Shown here piece by piece: positions 10,901-20,350 of a stretch of 22,851 bases of DNA. The position numbers and the translations under genes are program-made. Source of the DNA: Isohypsibius dastychi (lineage: Eukaryota; Tardigrada; Eutardigrada; Parachela; Isohypsibiidae); assembly GCA_034696485.1 (NCBI GenBank), contig JAQIWT010000343.1:1-22851 (forward strand), in the 5' to 3' direction. The notes under the pieces are model-generated. The model was given only the letters and a program-made list of their open reading frames with translations, did no database searches and was not told the DNA's origin. How positions within the stretch are numbered: the stretch's first letter is position 1; each line of letters opens with the position of its first letter.

Positions 10901-11373
10901 TTAATCCACACTGACAAAGAATCTCCCCTCACTAAACGCTTACGCAACCATCTGACAAATTCGACAGGAAATTCAGGACAGAAACTGAAACGATCATATC
11001 AGCTATCTCGCCAAATCTGGAATGGATATCCTCATTTGGAAATTCCAATATAACTACGGCACATACCATCTTGGCACCAGTTGTCAATGAGGACATTTCC
11101 GTTTGTTTCCAAAATATTCGAGATGCTCAAGTCAGGATATGCCTTCCTACAAATCGCCAGAATTTCGTCCTTGCGATTCAAACACGTTGCATCGCCGTCC
11201 TTGTTGGCCGCCCAGTGGCCGTTTTCCAGGAGATACGAGTTGAGATATCCACATTTCACGGCGACTTGCGGCTCAAACTTTTTCTTCAAGCGATCATCAG
11301 GCACTTGAACTGCGCTGGGAGCTGCCCAGGATAACGTGAAGCAGCAGAGCAACAACACACCTCGTTTGACCAT
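4965..11373 (-). CDS. apl-1: Amyloid-precursor-like protein (APL-1/APP family), complete
   Basis: The six exons are 11373-11067, 10340-10121, 9922-9667, 7411-7142, 6723-6292 and 5558-4965. They join in phase to 692 residues, close to the family's usual size. Domains in order: signal peptide (VLLLCCFTLSWA), E1 growth-factor-like domain (about 30-103; CGYLNSY, NWCQDG), copper-binding domain (104-180; PYRCIVG, SDALLVPEGC, GMLVPCGID, GVEYVCCP), acidic linker, E2 (FTEHEKYE, KMMKEWED, KYIRAEEKDREHT), Thr/acidic stalk, membrane helix (623-646) and a 46-residue tail. The tail keeps PEERHVANMQ, the family signature. There is no Kunitz domain and no amyloid-beta homology. Oddities: the terminal sorting motif reads GYTNPFF (expected GYENPTYxFF), and the copper ligands His147/149/151 of human APP are Phe148, Phe150 and Asn152. 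Family role: neuronal and epidermal surface protein whose ectodomain is shed. The 5' neighbour is a divergent neprilysin. Confidence 0.95.
5559..6291 (-). other. apl-1 intron 5 (733 nt)
   Basis: AT-rich intron with donor CAG|gtagag and acceptor attgtag|CAA; no gene or conserved element was recognised. The 418-nt intron 4 (6724-7141) is likewise featureless apart from one TTCCGGT at 6923. Confidence 0.75.
7412..9666 (-). other. apl-1 intron 3 (2255 nt)
   Basis: The longest apl-1 intron divides the start of E2 (donor CATCAG|gtacga, acceptor tatttcag|GCT). I see no exon with APP homology inside it, so no Kunitz exon is hidden here. A minus-strand frame at 8140-8304 could encode a 54-residue single-pass peptide, which is treated only as a finding. 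TTCCGGT/ACCGGAA words lie at 8905 and 9344. Confidence 0.75.
10341..11066 (-). other. apl-1 intron 1 (726 nt)
   Basis: Intron between the growth-factor-like and copper-binding parts of E1 (donor GATG|gtatgt, acceptor tttttcag|GTAC). Open frames around 10690-10947 have no recognisable product. Confidence 0.75.
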
Positions 11374-11628
11374 CTTCACAGGTCCCAACAAAACATCGGG
11401 GTCAGGTAAGTAAAATCCAATTCAATCCTTCAAATTCGCAGAGAACAGGCAAGTAAAAAGAAAAGATGGAGAAGAGAAGACGAATGACTTTCTTGTACAA
11501 ATGCGGATCAGAAATAAGAGAGGAATGCAGTCTCTCTCGCTCTGTTTGGATTGTTCTCCAGCCAGTTTGCTACATGAATCAGAGAGCGAGACCGAATGCC
11601 TCTTCAAATGAATAACGCATGCGGTGAA

Positions 11629-11638
11629 GGGGCGGGGC
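11629..11638. promoter_or_regulatory. GC box (GGGGCGGGGC)
   Basis: A full Sp1/KLF-type consensus site stands 256 bp upstream of the apl-1 ATG in otherwise AT-rich sequence. A role in apl-1 transcription is inferred from its position only. Confidence 0.45.
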
Positions 11639-13074
11639 TTATGGTGAGCTGCTGTATTGAATGAGTATGACCCCCAGTTCTATGAGCGAAATAAGGAACG
11701 TGATGACTTTAAAAGCGAGCGGGAGAACGGAACCGGTTTATTCATCGATTTTAGTTGCGAGACCAATTTTCGGCGATTGGAAAATATTGACTAAACTCGC
11801 GGATAAGCGTTTTGGGGTCCTCTGGAGTGATTCAAGAACTGCAATCATCTGACACTGAGAGTTTTTTGCGGCATTGCTGGCTTTTAATCAACTTCACCAA
11901 ACTGAAATATTGCGAAGGCCGAAAAATCCCGGTTTGTTTAGGAAAAGGTCGTGGGCTTTATTATAGTACAAAATTAAGCGCAAACAGTGGCAACGATAAC
12001 ATTCTTTCTTTACTACGAAATTTATTCAACAGTGTTTCATCTGCGGCGATTTAAATTAAATTATTTCAGGAATATTTCATGCCTTTCTGACATTTAACTT
12101 TTGGATACCCGCAAATTTGCTGGCAAATTCAGGTGTATTTGAATTTTCGTGTGTTGGTTTTGCTAGTGTCGCAATATTCAAAAGGTTCAAAATTAAAAAC
12201 ATTGCCTTCTTTGAGGTAGCGGCTTTATTGTTTACCGGTTCGGAATGTAGAAATATTTAATTATTTCAAAAAATAATTTATTCAGGCTCCAGCCAGACGG
12301 CGCCTCTGTTGCATCGACGTTCGTCACGTTTTGTTAAACCCTACAATCACAACAAAATTTGCTGATTCCTTGCAGCCCAAGGTGGGAACTTCGTCGCTAA
12401 ATTGTAATTATCGTAGAATTTTGATAAAGCGGTTATTTTTTCGGTAGAAATGAGTCAGCTTAAATGTTTTCAATTAGAAGGCTCGAATTTAGTGTACTAG
12501 AAAACACGTAATTGAGCGGCACGTGAGTCATTTTCACTTGCAACTTCTAAATTCAATTAAACAAAATTATCTAAGAAAATCAAACTATAGCAAAAGTAAA
12601 AACCCTAGACTAATACAGTCACTCAAAAGATCGCGTAAATTTTGAAAGTGCAGATTACCTGGGAATCTGACAGAATTTTTCAAACTAGAAACACAAAAGT
12701 GTATCAAGATATGGCGGTTTTCTACTAGATCAATTATCAGTGGAAAAACATGTTGAGTAACCAAAGTCAGTTTCATTCATTTATTATTCCGGAAGCTTCT
12801 TCCATTGTTTGCTGAATGTTTACATATTTGCTTTTTCTTTCCCTCTTGAATTGCGGTCACGTAGAAGGATTTATCGCGATCAATAGCAGTTGGGAGTTTT
12901 TTCGCGATCAGTAAGCGTTTTGTAATAAAATGCGCAAAACAGGCTTTTGGTTGCATCTCATTCATTATCTCAACACACTATGAGCGTAATTTTTCAGTCC
13001 CTCAATACAAACTATTACAGATGAATATATAATGAAAAAAAATGTTTTTCAGATGAATTATTCAGTTTGTGTGA

Positions 13075-13106
13075 ACGCCAACGTCGTTGGCGTGGGATTC
13101 GAATCC
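13075..13106. repeat. Two adjacent perfect palindromes
   Basis: ACGCCAAC-gtc-GTTGGCGT (13075-13093) is an 8-bp perfect stem with a 3-base gap. One base later comes GGATTCGAATCC (13095-13106), a 12-bp uninterrupted palindrome that also resembles a tRNA B-box. It lies about 540 bp upstream of the neprilysin start. No complete tRNA cloverleaf can be drawn. Confidence 0.6.
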
Positions 13107-13643
13107 GCTGTGGCGTGTATTGTATTGTTAACATTTCATGGAATTGATTTTCGAAATTATTTCAAATTTGAGAGGGTCCGAATTTCATTCCGGTTGTCTC
13201 TTGATTAATCATGACAAAATTTTCTAGACATTTGAGACATGTTCTCGTTTTTATGAACTTCTGCCAAAAGAAGCGTAGACTGGTTGAGTTTGTAAGACAA
13301 AAGAAACCACATAATCCAGATCACTTTCGCTTTTTGCCTGTGTCTTCTCTAAAGAACCAGCAACCAATTGTTTTCCTTGCTGTCATTGTTATCGTTTTCT
13401 CATTCCACCAAATTAACAATAGAATACTGCCTTACTTTCGTTTCAGTGTTATGGCTGGACAACGAAACTACTGCTCGATTGTGGGCGAACACAAAAATCA
13501 ATCGGCAGTTGGGAAAACAGCTCGGTTACGTTAACTTATTTTACTCACTCATTTTTTTGCCGGCCTTCAGTTCGCTTTTCAAAAACTCCAGTGTTTTTCA
13601 ACCACAAATATTTTGTGTTGAATATTTTTTCCATATTGAAATT

Positions 13644-16600
13644 ATGAATTTTGTGCCTCAACAATACCTGAATTTGCTGGCATCCTTTCTGGCATGGACC
13701 TGCATAACGGGTGAGTATGATTCTGGACAATTAAATCAAATTTCAGCCGACCATAACGAATCTATTTTTTTTGTTCGCTTTCAACTTTAACAGAACAATG
13801 TTTAACGTTTTAAATATCGCATTAATAAATTCGGAGTTTATCTACGTAAATTTGTTCCCGTTTTTTGAAAATTAGTAACTCTACTAAAAATGTGTTCAGA
13901 ACTATTTCGAATATTCTCTGCTCTAATTCACTCTCGAGAATGTGTGATCACCTGAACTGATTCTTTTAAAAGGTAATTTTCTGTACATGTTTCCGCAGTT
14001 TATTCTTGCTTCTCAGGAATATGGTGCGCCCACCCGGAAAAACCGCCAAATATTTTGGTGAACATGAACTTCACGTCCACCTCCATTAAAGTATTGACCA
14101 GTCTCGGATCCGAAATCTGTACAACGGATACCTGCAATTCCGTTGGTAAACGACGGAACAAATTTGAATTATCATGATCTTACATTTCAAGCTTTATTTT
14201 CATGTTGCAAAATTCTCTTAAATTTAGCAAAAGCAATGCTGAAATCGATGGATAATTCAACCGATCCATGTGACGATTTCTACCAATACGCTTGTGGGAA
14301 TTGGATAAAGACTCATCCGATTCCTGATAATGAAACCGATGTCGGCCTTTTCAAGCAATTGCAGGACGAGATGAAACCTCGCATTCAAGGTGAATATTTT
14401 ACCGCATTACACGATATCAATAACAGATCGTAATGCAATTATATTTCAACCGAGCTTCATTATTACATGCTGAAATTATTAACATGAATTTGTGAAATGC
14501 ATTTCTATCGCCGAGTATATACTGCAGTCCAAAAAATTTAATTAACAGGCTCTTCGAAATAAAGACATCTTGTTTTGACATAGAATGAGGAAAAGAGTTT
14601 CAAGGGAACAGATTGATCTCTGCGGTGTTCAGGCATTCAACCGCTAACTCTTATTGGGTTTATAATAAAGTGAGATTATTTTCAGGAATGCTTGCATCCA
14701 AGAAGGACTCAAAATTCGAATCGGAACAGAAGTCAAAAGCCTTTTTCACCCAATGTTTGGATCAAGGTACTGTATTATTCACTTACGCTCAAATCTTCTA
14801 TTTCCTTCGAAGGAATTCAGAATTCTGAATTTTTACCCATTTCTTGAACAAAATTTTCCTTGTAGACGATATCGATAAACGTGGACCCCGTCCACTCCTC
14901 GATTTCCTGGATGATTTGATCGGTGGATGGCCCGTTATTTCTCCCAACTGGTCCGAAGAGGCCTTCGATCTCTCATCAACACTCTTGAAAATGTTTATGT
15001 ATTCATACCAACCACTTTTGTCCGTCTCCCTGGACGCCGACGCAACCTCACCAAAGGATAACGTGATCACCCTCGAAGAGCCAGGCACTTTCACATCGAT
15101 TGATGTTCTGCTGAGCGAAGCAGGAAAAACATATACGGACAGTTACCGTACCTATTTGTTTAACGTTACATCTTTGCTCAAGCACGACGTGAATGACATC
15201 CGCTCAATTGATCACATCGCCGAAGAGCTGGAGGAAATCATCAAATTCGAACAAAAATTGGCAATGGTACGAAAAAGCCCATAAAAAATGCTGACCACCA
15301 TTTTCTTGCTATTGTGAAAAATTTCAATTTTTTTCATGCAGGCTGGTGAAACTGCGGTTGAAAGTCGAGATCTGTCTCGTTTGAAAAGAAAATACACCTT
15401 TGACGAAATCCATCGAATTTTCTTCAACCGTTCAACTTTGGCAAAGAACCTCATGAATTACACCAAATCCATCTTTGCCAATGTCAACTTGACCAATTAC
15501 GTAAACGAGACCACCTTGGTATCGGTTCGCAGCCCAAAGTTTCTGCAGAATATCGGAGTGATTTTAGAGGAACTTGAAAGGTCACCAGGCAGTAAACGAC
15601 TGCTGGCGAATTATTTCGGTTGGAAATTAATTGCGCCGTCGTTGCCGTATTTGCCGAAAAGATATCGAGATGCCAGTGAAGAACATTCGCAAAGAGTTAG
15701 TGGCCAGGCTGTTATTAAAGACAAATCGGCGGCGGAAAGATGCGCGGAAGACGCTATCACTATATTTCCACTGGCAATTGGTAAATCTTTATAAAAAAAA
15801 AATTTAACTTTTAACATTGAAGCTTTTTTTCCAGGTGCAATGTATGTGCGAGATTTTGTTCCCAGTGATCTGAAACCAAAGGTTAGTCGTAGATTCATCA
15901 GTCTGTTTATTTCAGATGCATTTTAGAAAATTAGGAGACAGATTATTAAACCAGACCGATTTGATTGATTGACCTTCAGTATAATTCATAGCAAAGATGT
16001 GTATTAGCTGTCATGTGACGTCAGTAGCAAAATTGGTTGCGCGATATCTCTTCATTCTAATGAGAATGATTCAGTTGTCAAATGCTGTTATTGATAACTT
16101 ATTTCAAGAACAATCAAGGTCAAATGAAAATAATTGTATTTTAGACTAGAAATTTCAGAAGAGACGAATATTACGGAATAATTGGAAAGGTTGATTTTAA
16201 TTCCTGTTTGTCTAGTAGGTGAATTCTAATGAGTGTTGATTTAACTCTCGTCAGATAATTTACACGTCTGCTTTCAGACGGTTCTCGATGCTTAATATTT
16301 AATATTCAGCTTGAGCTCGTTAATTTGCACGTGATTTTCGTAATGATAACACTTACAAAAATAATCGGAGCTAACCAGTTTCGTCGAATTTTGATACCAT
16401 ATTATAAACCATGAATTGTTTCAGGCTTCGATGATCGTGATGGATTTGCGGGAAGGATTCAAAGAATTGTTGGCCGAGGCCGTCTGGATGGATAACGTTA
16501 CATACACCAAAGCTCTGGAAAAGCTGGATCAGATGCTGGACTTCATAGCTTATCCGGATATTTTGGTTGACAACATAACTTTAATCGATGAAGATTATCA

Positions 16601-17883
16601 TGAAGTAAAATGAGACATGAAAATATTCCCGAATTACTGCGATTCACATGACGTATTTTTTAGATTGAAATCGGCAGCTATTATTTCGACACGCTGAACA
16701 AGGTGTCCTTTGGTCAGAAGCTGAAAGATCTGAAGAAACTGGCAAAGAAAAACTCCCGGCTGAGCCCGATCGATGACCAGTTTGACATCACGACCGTCAA
16801 CGCTTATAATTACTTAGGAAAGAATCTCGTTGGTAAGATACAGTAACTACAAAATTTTTGTCACGCACTTCCACATTTAGAGGATTATTTTGTATTTTAA
16901 ATTCATGTTACTTAGAAAAATTGAGGAAAAATTAATTACTAATAAAAAGCTTGGTGGGAATTAGTTCAAATAAAACGAAAAAGCGAAAATTAATTTCACA
17001 TTACAAAATCGTCCATTTTTCTTTTTTTTCCAGTCGTCCTCGCTGCTATTCTTAGAACCCCGTTCTTTGAAGCCAAAGCTCCGTTTTACTTGAATTATGG
17101 TGGAATGGGATTTGTGCTTGGCCATGAGCTTACGCACGGATTCGATGATCAAGGTAAATTCATCAAATTAAAATCTCAATTCAATCCGCGATTTCTTATT
17201 TATCGTTCAGGAGCCCTCTTCGATGACCAAGGCATGATGCGATCTTGGTGGACGAACGAAACAACGAAAACTTATGAAGAGAAGAAACAAGGACTTGTTG
17301 AGCAATACAATAAATTCTCTCTTCCAACCGGAAAAGTCAACGGAGAGCTCACACTTGGAGAAAACATCGCGGATAATGGTGGATTGAAGTCTGCATTCAG
17401 AGTACGTAATTCAACTTCGGTTTGTTTCAAACATTCTTCTAATTGAAAGAACCGAAATGAATTCAGGCATATCTGCGGTTTCGGAGCCGTCTAACACATT
17501 CGGAACCGTTGTTACCAGGAATGGAAACGTTTTCGACAGAAAAGCTGTTTTTCCTTTCTGCGGCTCAGGTGAGATATTATTCTATATATACATTCCGTAT
17601 ACAAACAAAGAAAATGTGCAAATATAAGTGAAAATTTCATTCAAACATATTCCTTATATTCCCTCATTTAAATATAATCAGCTTTGATTGACTTTGTTTG
17701 ATTCAGATCTGGTGTTCTTCGATTCGGCCCAAAACGGAGATGGTCAGACTTTTAACAAACGAACACAGTCCAGAAAAGTTCCGGGTAATCGGACCAATGT
17801 CTAACATGAAAGAATTTGCTAATGCTTTCCAATGTCCGGTCGGATCCACCATGAATCCGACGAAAAAATACGCCGTTTGGTAA
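13644..17883 (+). CDS. nep: Neprilysin-like M13 zinc metallopeptidase, probably secreted
   Basis: The thirteen exons are 13644-13710, 14017-14145, 14228-14389, 14686-14766, 14866-15266, 15342-15780, 15835-15881, 16425-16604, 16664-16832, 17034-17153, 17211-17401, 17467-17568 and 17707-17883. They join in phase to 754 residues, the family's usual length. The N-terminus is a short signal-peptide-like segment (YLNLLASFLAWTCITG), not the cytoplasmic tail plus anchor of vertebrate neprilysin. Visible signatures: CTTDTC, DPCDDFYQYACGNW, VNAYNYLGKN (substrate-binding NAxY), the zinc site HELTH (589-593) with third ligand in GENIADNGG (Glu649), HSPEKFRVIGP and FQC. It should cleave small extracellular peptides. 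Compared with human neprilysin, the cysteines of two disulfides are absent in pairs. The gene is divergent from apl-1. A further 5' exon adding an anchor cannot be ruled out. Confidence 0.94.
15882..16424 (+). other. Neprilysin intron 7 (543 nt) with a CRE palindrome
   Basis: The longest intron of this gene contains TGACGTCA at 16016-16023, the full palindromic CREB/ATF consensus. No exon-like sequence was seen. An enhancer role is only inferred. Confidence 0.5.
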
Positions 17884-17943
17884 AATGTTTTCATTTGTTT
17901 GTACAAAAAGCTGATAATTCTCATTCACTGCCTTTTTTATGCA

Positions 17944-17949
17944 TTTATT
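17944..17949 (-). terminator. Candidate poly(A) signal of the pseudophosphatase gene
   Basis: AATAAA on the minus strand, about 163 nt beyond the stop at 18112. It lies inside the neprilysin 3'UTR, next to a 7-bp stem (ATCTTGA at 17954-17960, TCAAGAT at 17967-17973). Confidence 0.5.
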
Positions 17950-18037
17950 GAAGATCTTGACATCTTTCAAGATTGATTTGGTTGCATTAGATTTTTGCTA
18001 TGTTACTGAAACATACAACAATTCCAAGTTATTTCAA

Positions 18038-18047
18038 AATAAATAAA
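18038..18047 (+). terminator. Candidate poly(A) signals of the neprilysin
   Basis: Two overlapping AATAAA hexamers (18038 and 18042) lie 155 nt after the stop codon. Confidence 0.55.
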
Positions 18048-18111
18048 TCAAAAAATCTGAATCAGCATTGATTCCGTTTTCTTCCACCACGGCAACGAAA
18101 TTTTTAAGCCA

Positions 18112-20021
18112 TTAACATTCAGCATCATCTTCTTCCGGTTTGGTTTCCGGAAGTTTCAAATCAAATATTCCAAAGCAATTAAAAACAGGAGGAATCCGTT
18201 CATGATGCAAGGATTTCCACAGCGTTTCTTCTTGAAGCCGACGGACTTGCTGTCGTGTTGCAACCAGTCGTTTAGGCTCAGGGATTAATTTTTCTTTTCC
18301 GGGATCCAGCCACGGAAAATTCTCTGATGCGCTATCAGTCGGTTCAAGAAGCTGTATCTTTTTCATCAAACCAGCCACAATCGATTGAGGATATTTTCTA
18401 ATCTCTGTTCCCAAGTTTTCGTCTGACATTTCGGTGGATTCGTTTTCCTCGCTGCCTTCTAGAAAAAATGCAAAATTTACAAAAATAAGCAGGCATGCGA
18501 AAATTACATATATATGCGAAAATTACCTTTTATTCGGAACATTTCTTTGCTTTGAAATTCGGGTTCGTTTTGAATTTTTTCCACAAAATTATCGAGGCTT
18601 TGAGACGATGTTTCGTCAATCACTGCGGGCGGGTAGCAATCCACGATACGATTTAGGGCCTCCTAAATAAATGAACCGTCAGCAGTAAGTAATGATCAGT
18701 AAGTACAGTATCAAAGTTTGACCGGGAATGAGATTATTTACCTCTTTATCCAAAAGGAAATATTTCATGAAAAACGCCATGATAACCGTGAATGCGGTAG
18801 CGCTGTTTTTTTCACCGAAGACCAAAACGTTCCGCTGTTCTTTCAAATGTGACTCTGCAAAGAAAAACCCCCAACACTAATCACTCACCCAAGAAAATGG
18901 AATTACTAGTTTTACCAATGAATATACACACGTTATGAAGCTCTTTTAAATTCGTTTCCATCGCGTCTTCTTCGATCCCAGGACAAGTCTCCATTACGCA
19001 GTAATAAAGGCGGTCATCTTCGTTTTCTGAATGCCCGAATCTGAATCAAGAAAATAAAAAAATGTGTTAGCAAAGTGAACAAATTTCAAAGAGAGATTTT
19101 TTTTTGTCCGTGTTTTATGATTTTGCTTACGCCGGATCGCGGACGATCGTACAATTCACATGTACATCAATGTCAGCCAGAACATGAGCCGGTCTATCGT
19201 AGGAATGAAACTGAGGTGGAGGTGAATAAAACAGTTTCCCCCATTTTGTTTCCGGAAGAGCGATGTGCAGCGGGAGAACTTGCAGTAATCCAAGCTCCTG
19301 AACCAAACTTTTTAAGTCCATAATTTTTCAAATTTTTAAACTTTTTAATTTTGCAGTTTCCACAGTTTTTCAGTTTCTCATATTTCAAATGTATTAAGAT
19401 TTTTCTTGTTAGCCAACTCACTGCAGCAGTGTAGGTGCTTTGATATGAAATGCAGTTTGGATATAATTCGGTGAATTTTTCAAAGCCGCCATCCAACAGA
19501 TAGACACATGATTGGTTCCGGCTCGATTTCAGCAGATTCCAAATATAAGTTCCCAGCTGAATTAATTGACCTATGAAAATAAGCTGGCTTTATTTTTCAT
19601 CAACGAGCTATTTTTCTCACTTGAGTTTACGTCATCTTCTGTGTTTTCCGATGGAGATAAACACATGTCATAAATAACAATCAACTGCTTGGAATAAATT
19701 TCGCCGAATCCTCCCGTAACTTGCCATGTTCGGGGTTTAGTCTACCGGATACGATTTTAAATAGAATTTAACGCCATTCATCAGTAAAATAATACCCAAC
19801 CTCGATGCAGCGTTTTGCTGTAGGTAAATGTCCGGCATGATATTCGGCCTTACTCCGAACATCTAAAATCCAGAATTTGATTAGTCGATAGATGGCGTTG
19901 AAATAATCACCGGATATAACAAACCGAGAAGGAACAAATAATTTGGACGAGAAATGCAGATACAGTTATCAAGATTCAAGTTCAGCTTATTGTACAATTC
20001 GGTTGCTGTAATCCAGTTCAT
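18112..20021 (-). CDS. Rhodanese plus dead dual-specificity phosphatase protein (STYXL1-like)
   Basis: The nine exons are 20021-19925, 19862-19801, 19741-19621, 19570-19422, 19297-19131, 19040-18916, 18854-18742, 18662-18527 and 18458-18112. They join in phase to 438 residues. Residues 1-143 form a rhodanese/CH2 domain: ITATELYNKLN, FLLDVRSKAEYHAGHLP, IVIYD, VYLLDGGFEKF. Residues about 144-290 follow a dual-specificity phosphatase fold, but where HCxxGxxRS is expected the sequence reads VLVFGEKNSATAF (250-262). Catalytic Cys and Arg are missing and the loop is about three residues short. A charged tail of about 115 residues follows. The architecture matches the pseudophosphatase STYXL1 (MK-STYX), whose loop also starts with Phe and lacks Cys, so a binding rather than catalytic role is inferred. 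An acceptor-like cttgtag lies two bases before the ATG, so an upstream or trans-spliced exon is possible. Confidence 0.72.
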
Positions 20022-20350
20022 TTCTACAAGTATACGTGGGTGGCGTGGATTTTCAAGAAGCTACTTACGCAAGCCATGTTGTCCTGGAAATCGAATGTGG
20101 ATTCAGTAAAAGCCAAAACAGATAACATTTATTTACCGAACAAACCAAGAACAAGTCAAATTATCTTTATCTGTTTTTCTCAATGGACCGAACGTTCTGA
20201 AAGTATCGACAATGAACATAAATAAAACGTAATCAGATGGAGCAACAACCGTTTCTCAGTCGCCGAATAAAACAGTGAAAAATTCCATGGGGGAACAACG
20301 CATCTGGAAAAACGGAGGGACTTATCACATCAGGTGGAAAGATTTAAAGA
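20022..20350 (-). other. Tandem intergenic region, CDK5RAP3 to pseudophosphatase gene
   Basis: These 329 bp separate two minus-strand genes. They contain a minus-strand AATAAA (TTTATT at 20128-20133), about 220 nt past the CDK5RAP3 stop, leaving roughly 100 bp for the next promoter. Nothing else was recognised. Confidence 0.55.

Larger units (their letters stand above)
11374..13643. promoter_or_regulatory. Bidirectional upstream region of apl-1 and the neprilysin
   Basis: A 2.27-kb stretch without a recognised gene lies between two divergent start codons. It holds a GC box (11629), GA/CT-rich elements forming a 9-bp inverted repeat (TCTCGCTCT at 11535-11543, AGAGCGAGA at 11583-11591) and paired palindromes at 13075-13106. 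The frames at 11661-12054 and 12585-12965 look like chance openings in AT-rich DNA. Confidence 0.6.

Noticed and set aside
13060-13120. Possible tRNA gene (T-loop-like TTCGAATCC)
   Set aside because: The T-stem closing pair would be A-C, no matching acceptor stem, D-arm or anticodon arm can be drawn upstream, and the sequence is better described as two palindromes.
13211-13643. Upstream in-frame extension of the neprilysin start (frames from 13211 and 13368)
   Set aside because: The extension lacks neprilysin-like sequence and has a less plausible signal segment. The ATG at 13644 gives a normal signal peptide, though an unseen 5' exon cannot be excluded.
14798-15094. 98-codon minus-strand frame
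   Set aside because: It is antisense to neprilysin exon 5, whose coding identity is certain; it is a shadow frame.
20040-20225. Plus-strand 61-codon frame between CDK5RAP3 and the pseudophosphatase gene
   Set aside because: It is short, without family resemblance, and lies in the expected 3'UTR/promoter of two minus-strand genes.
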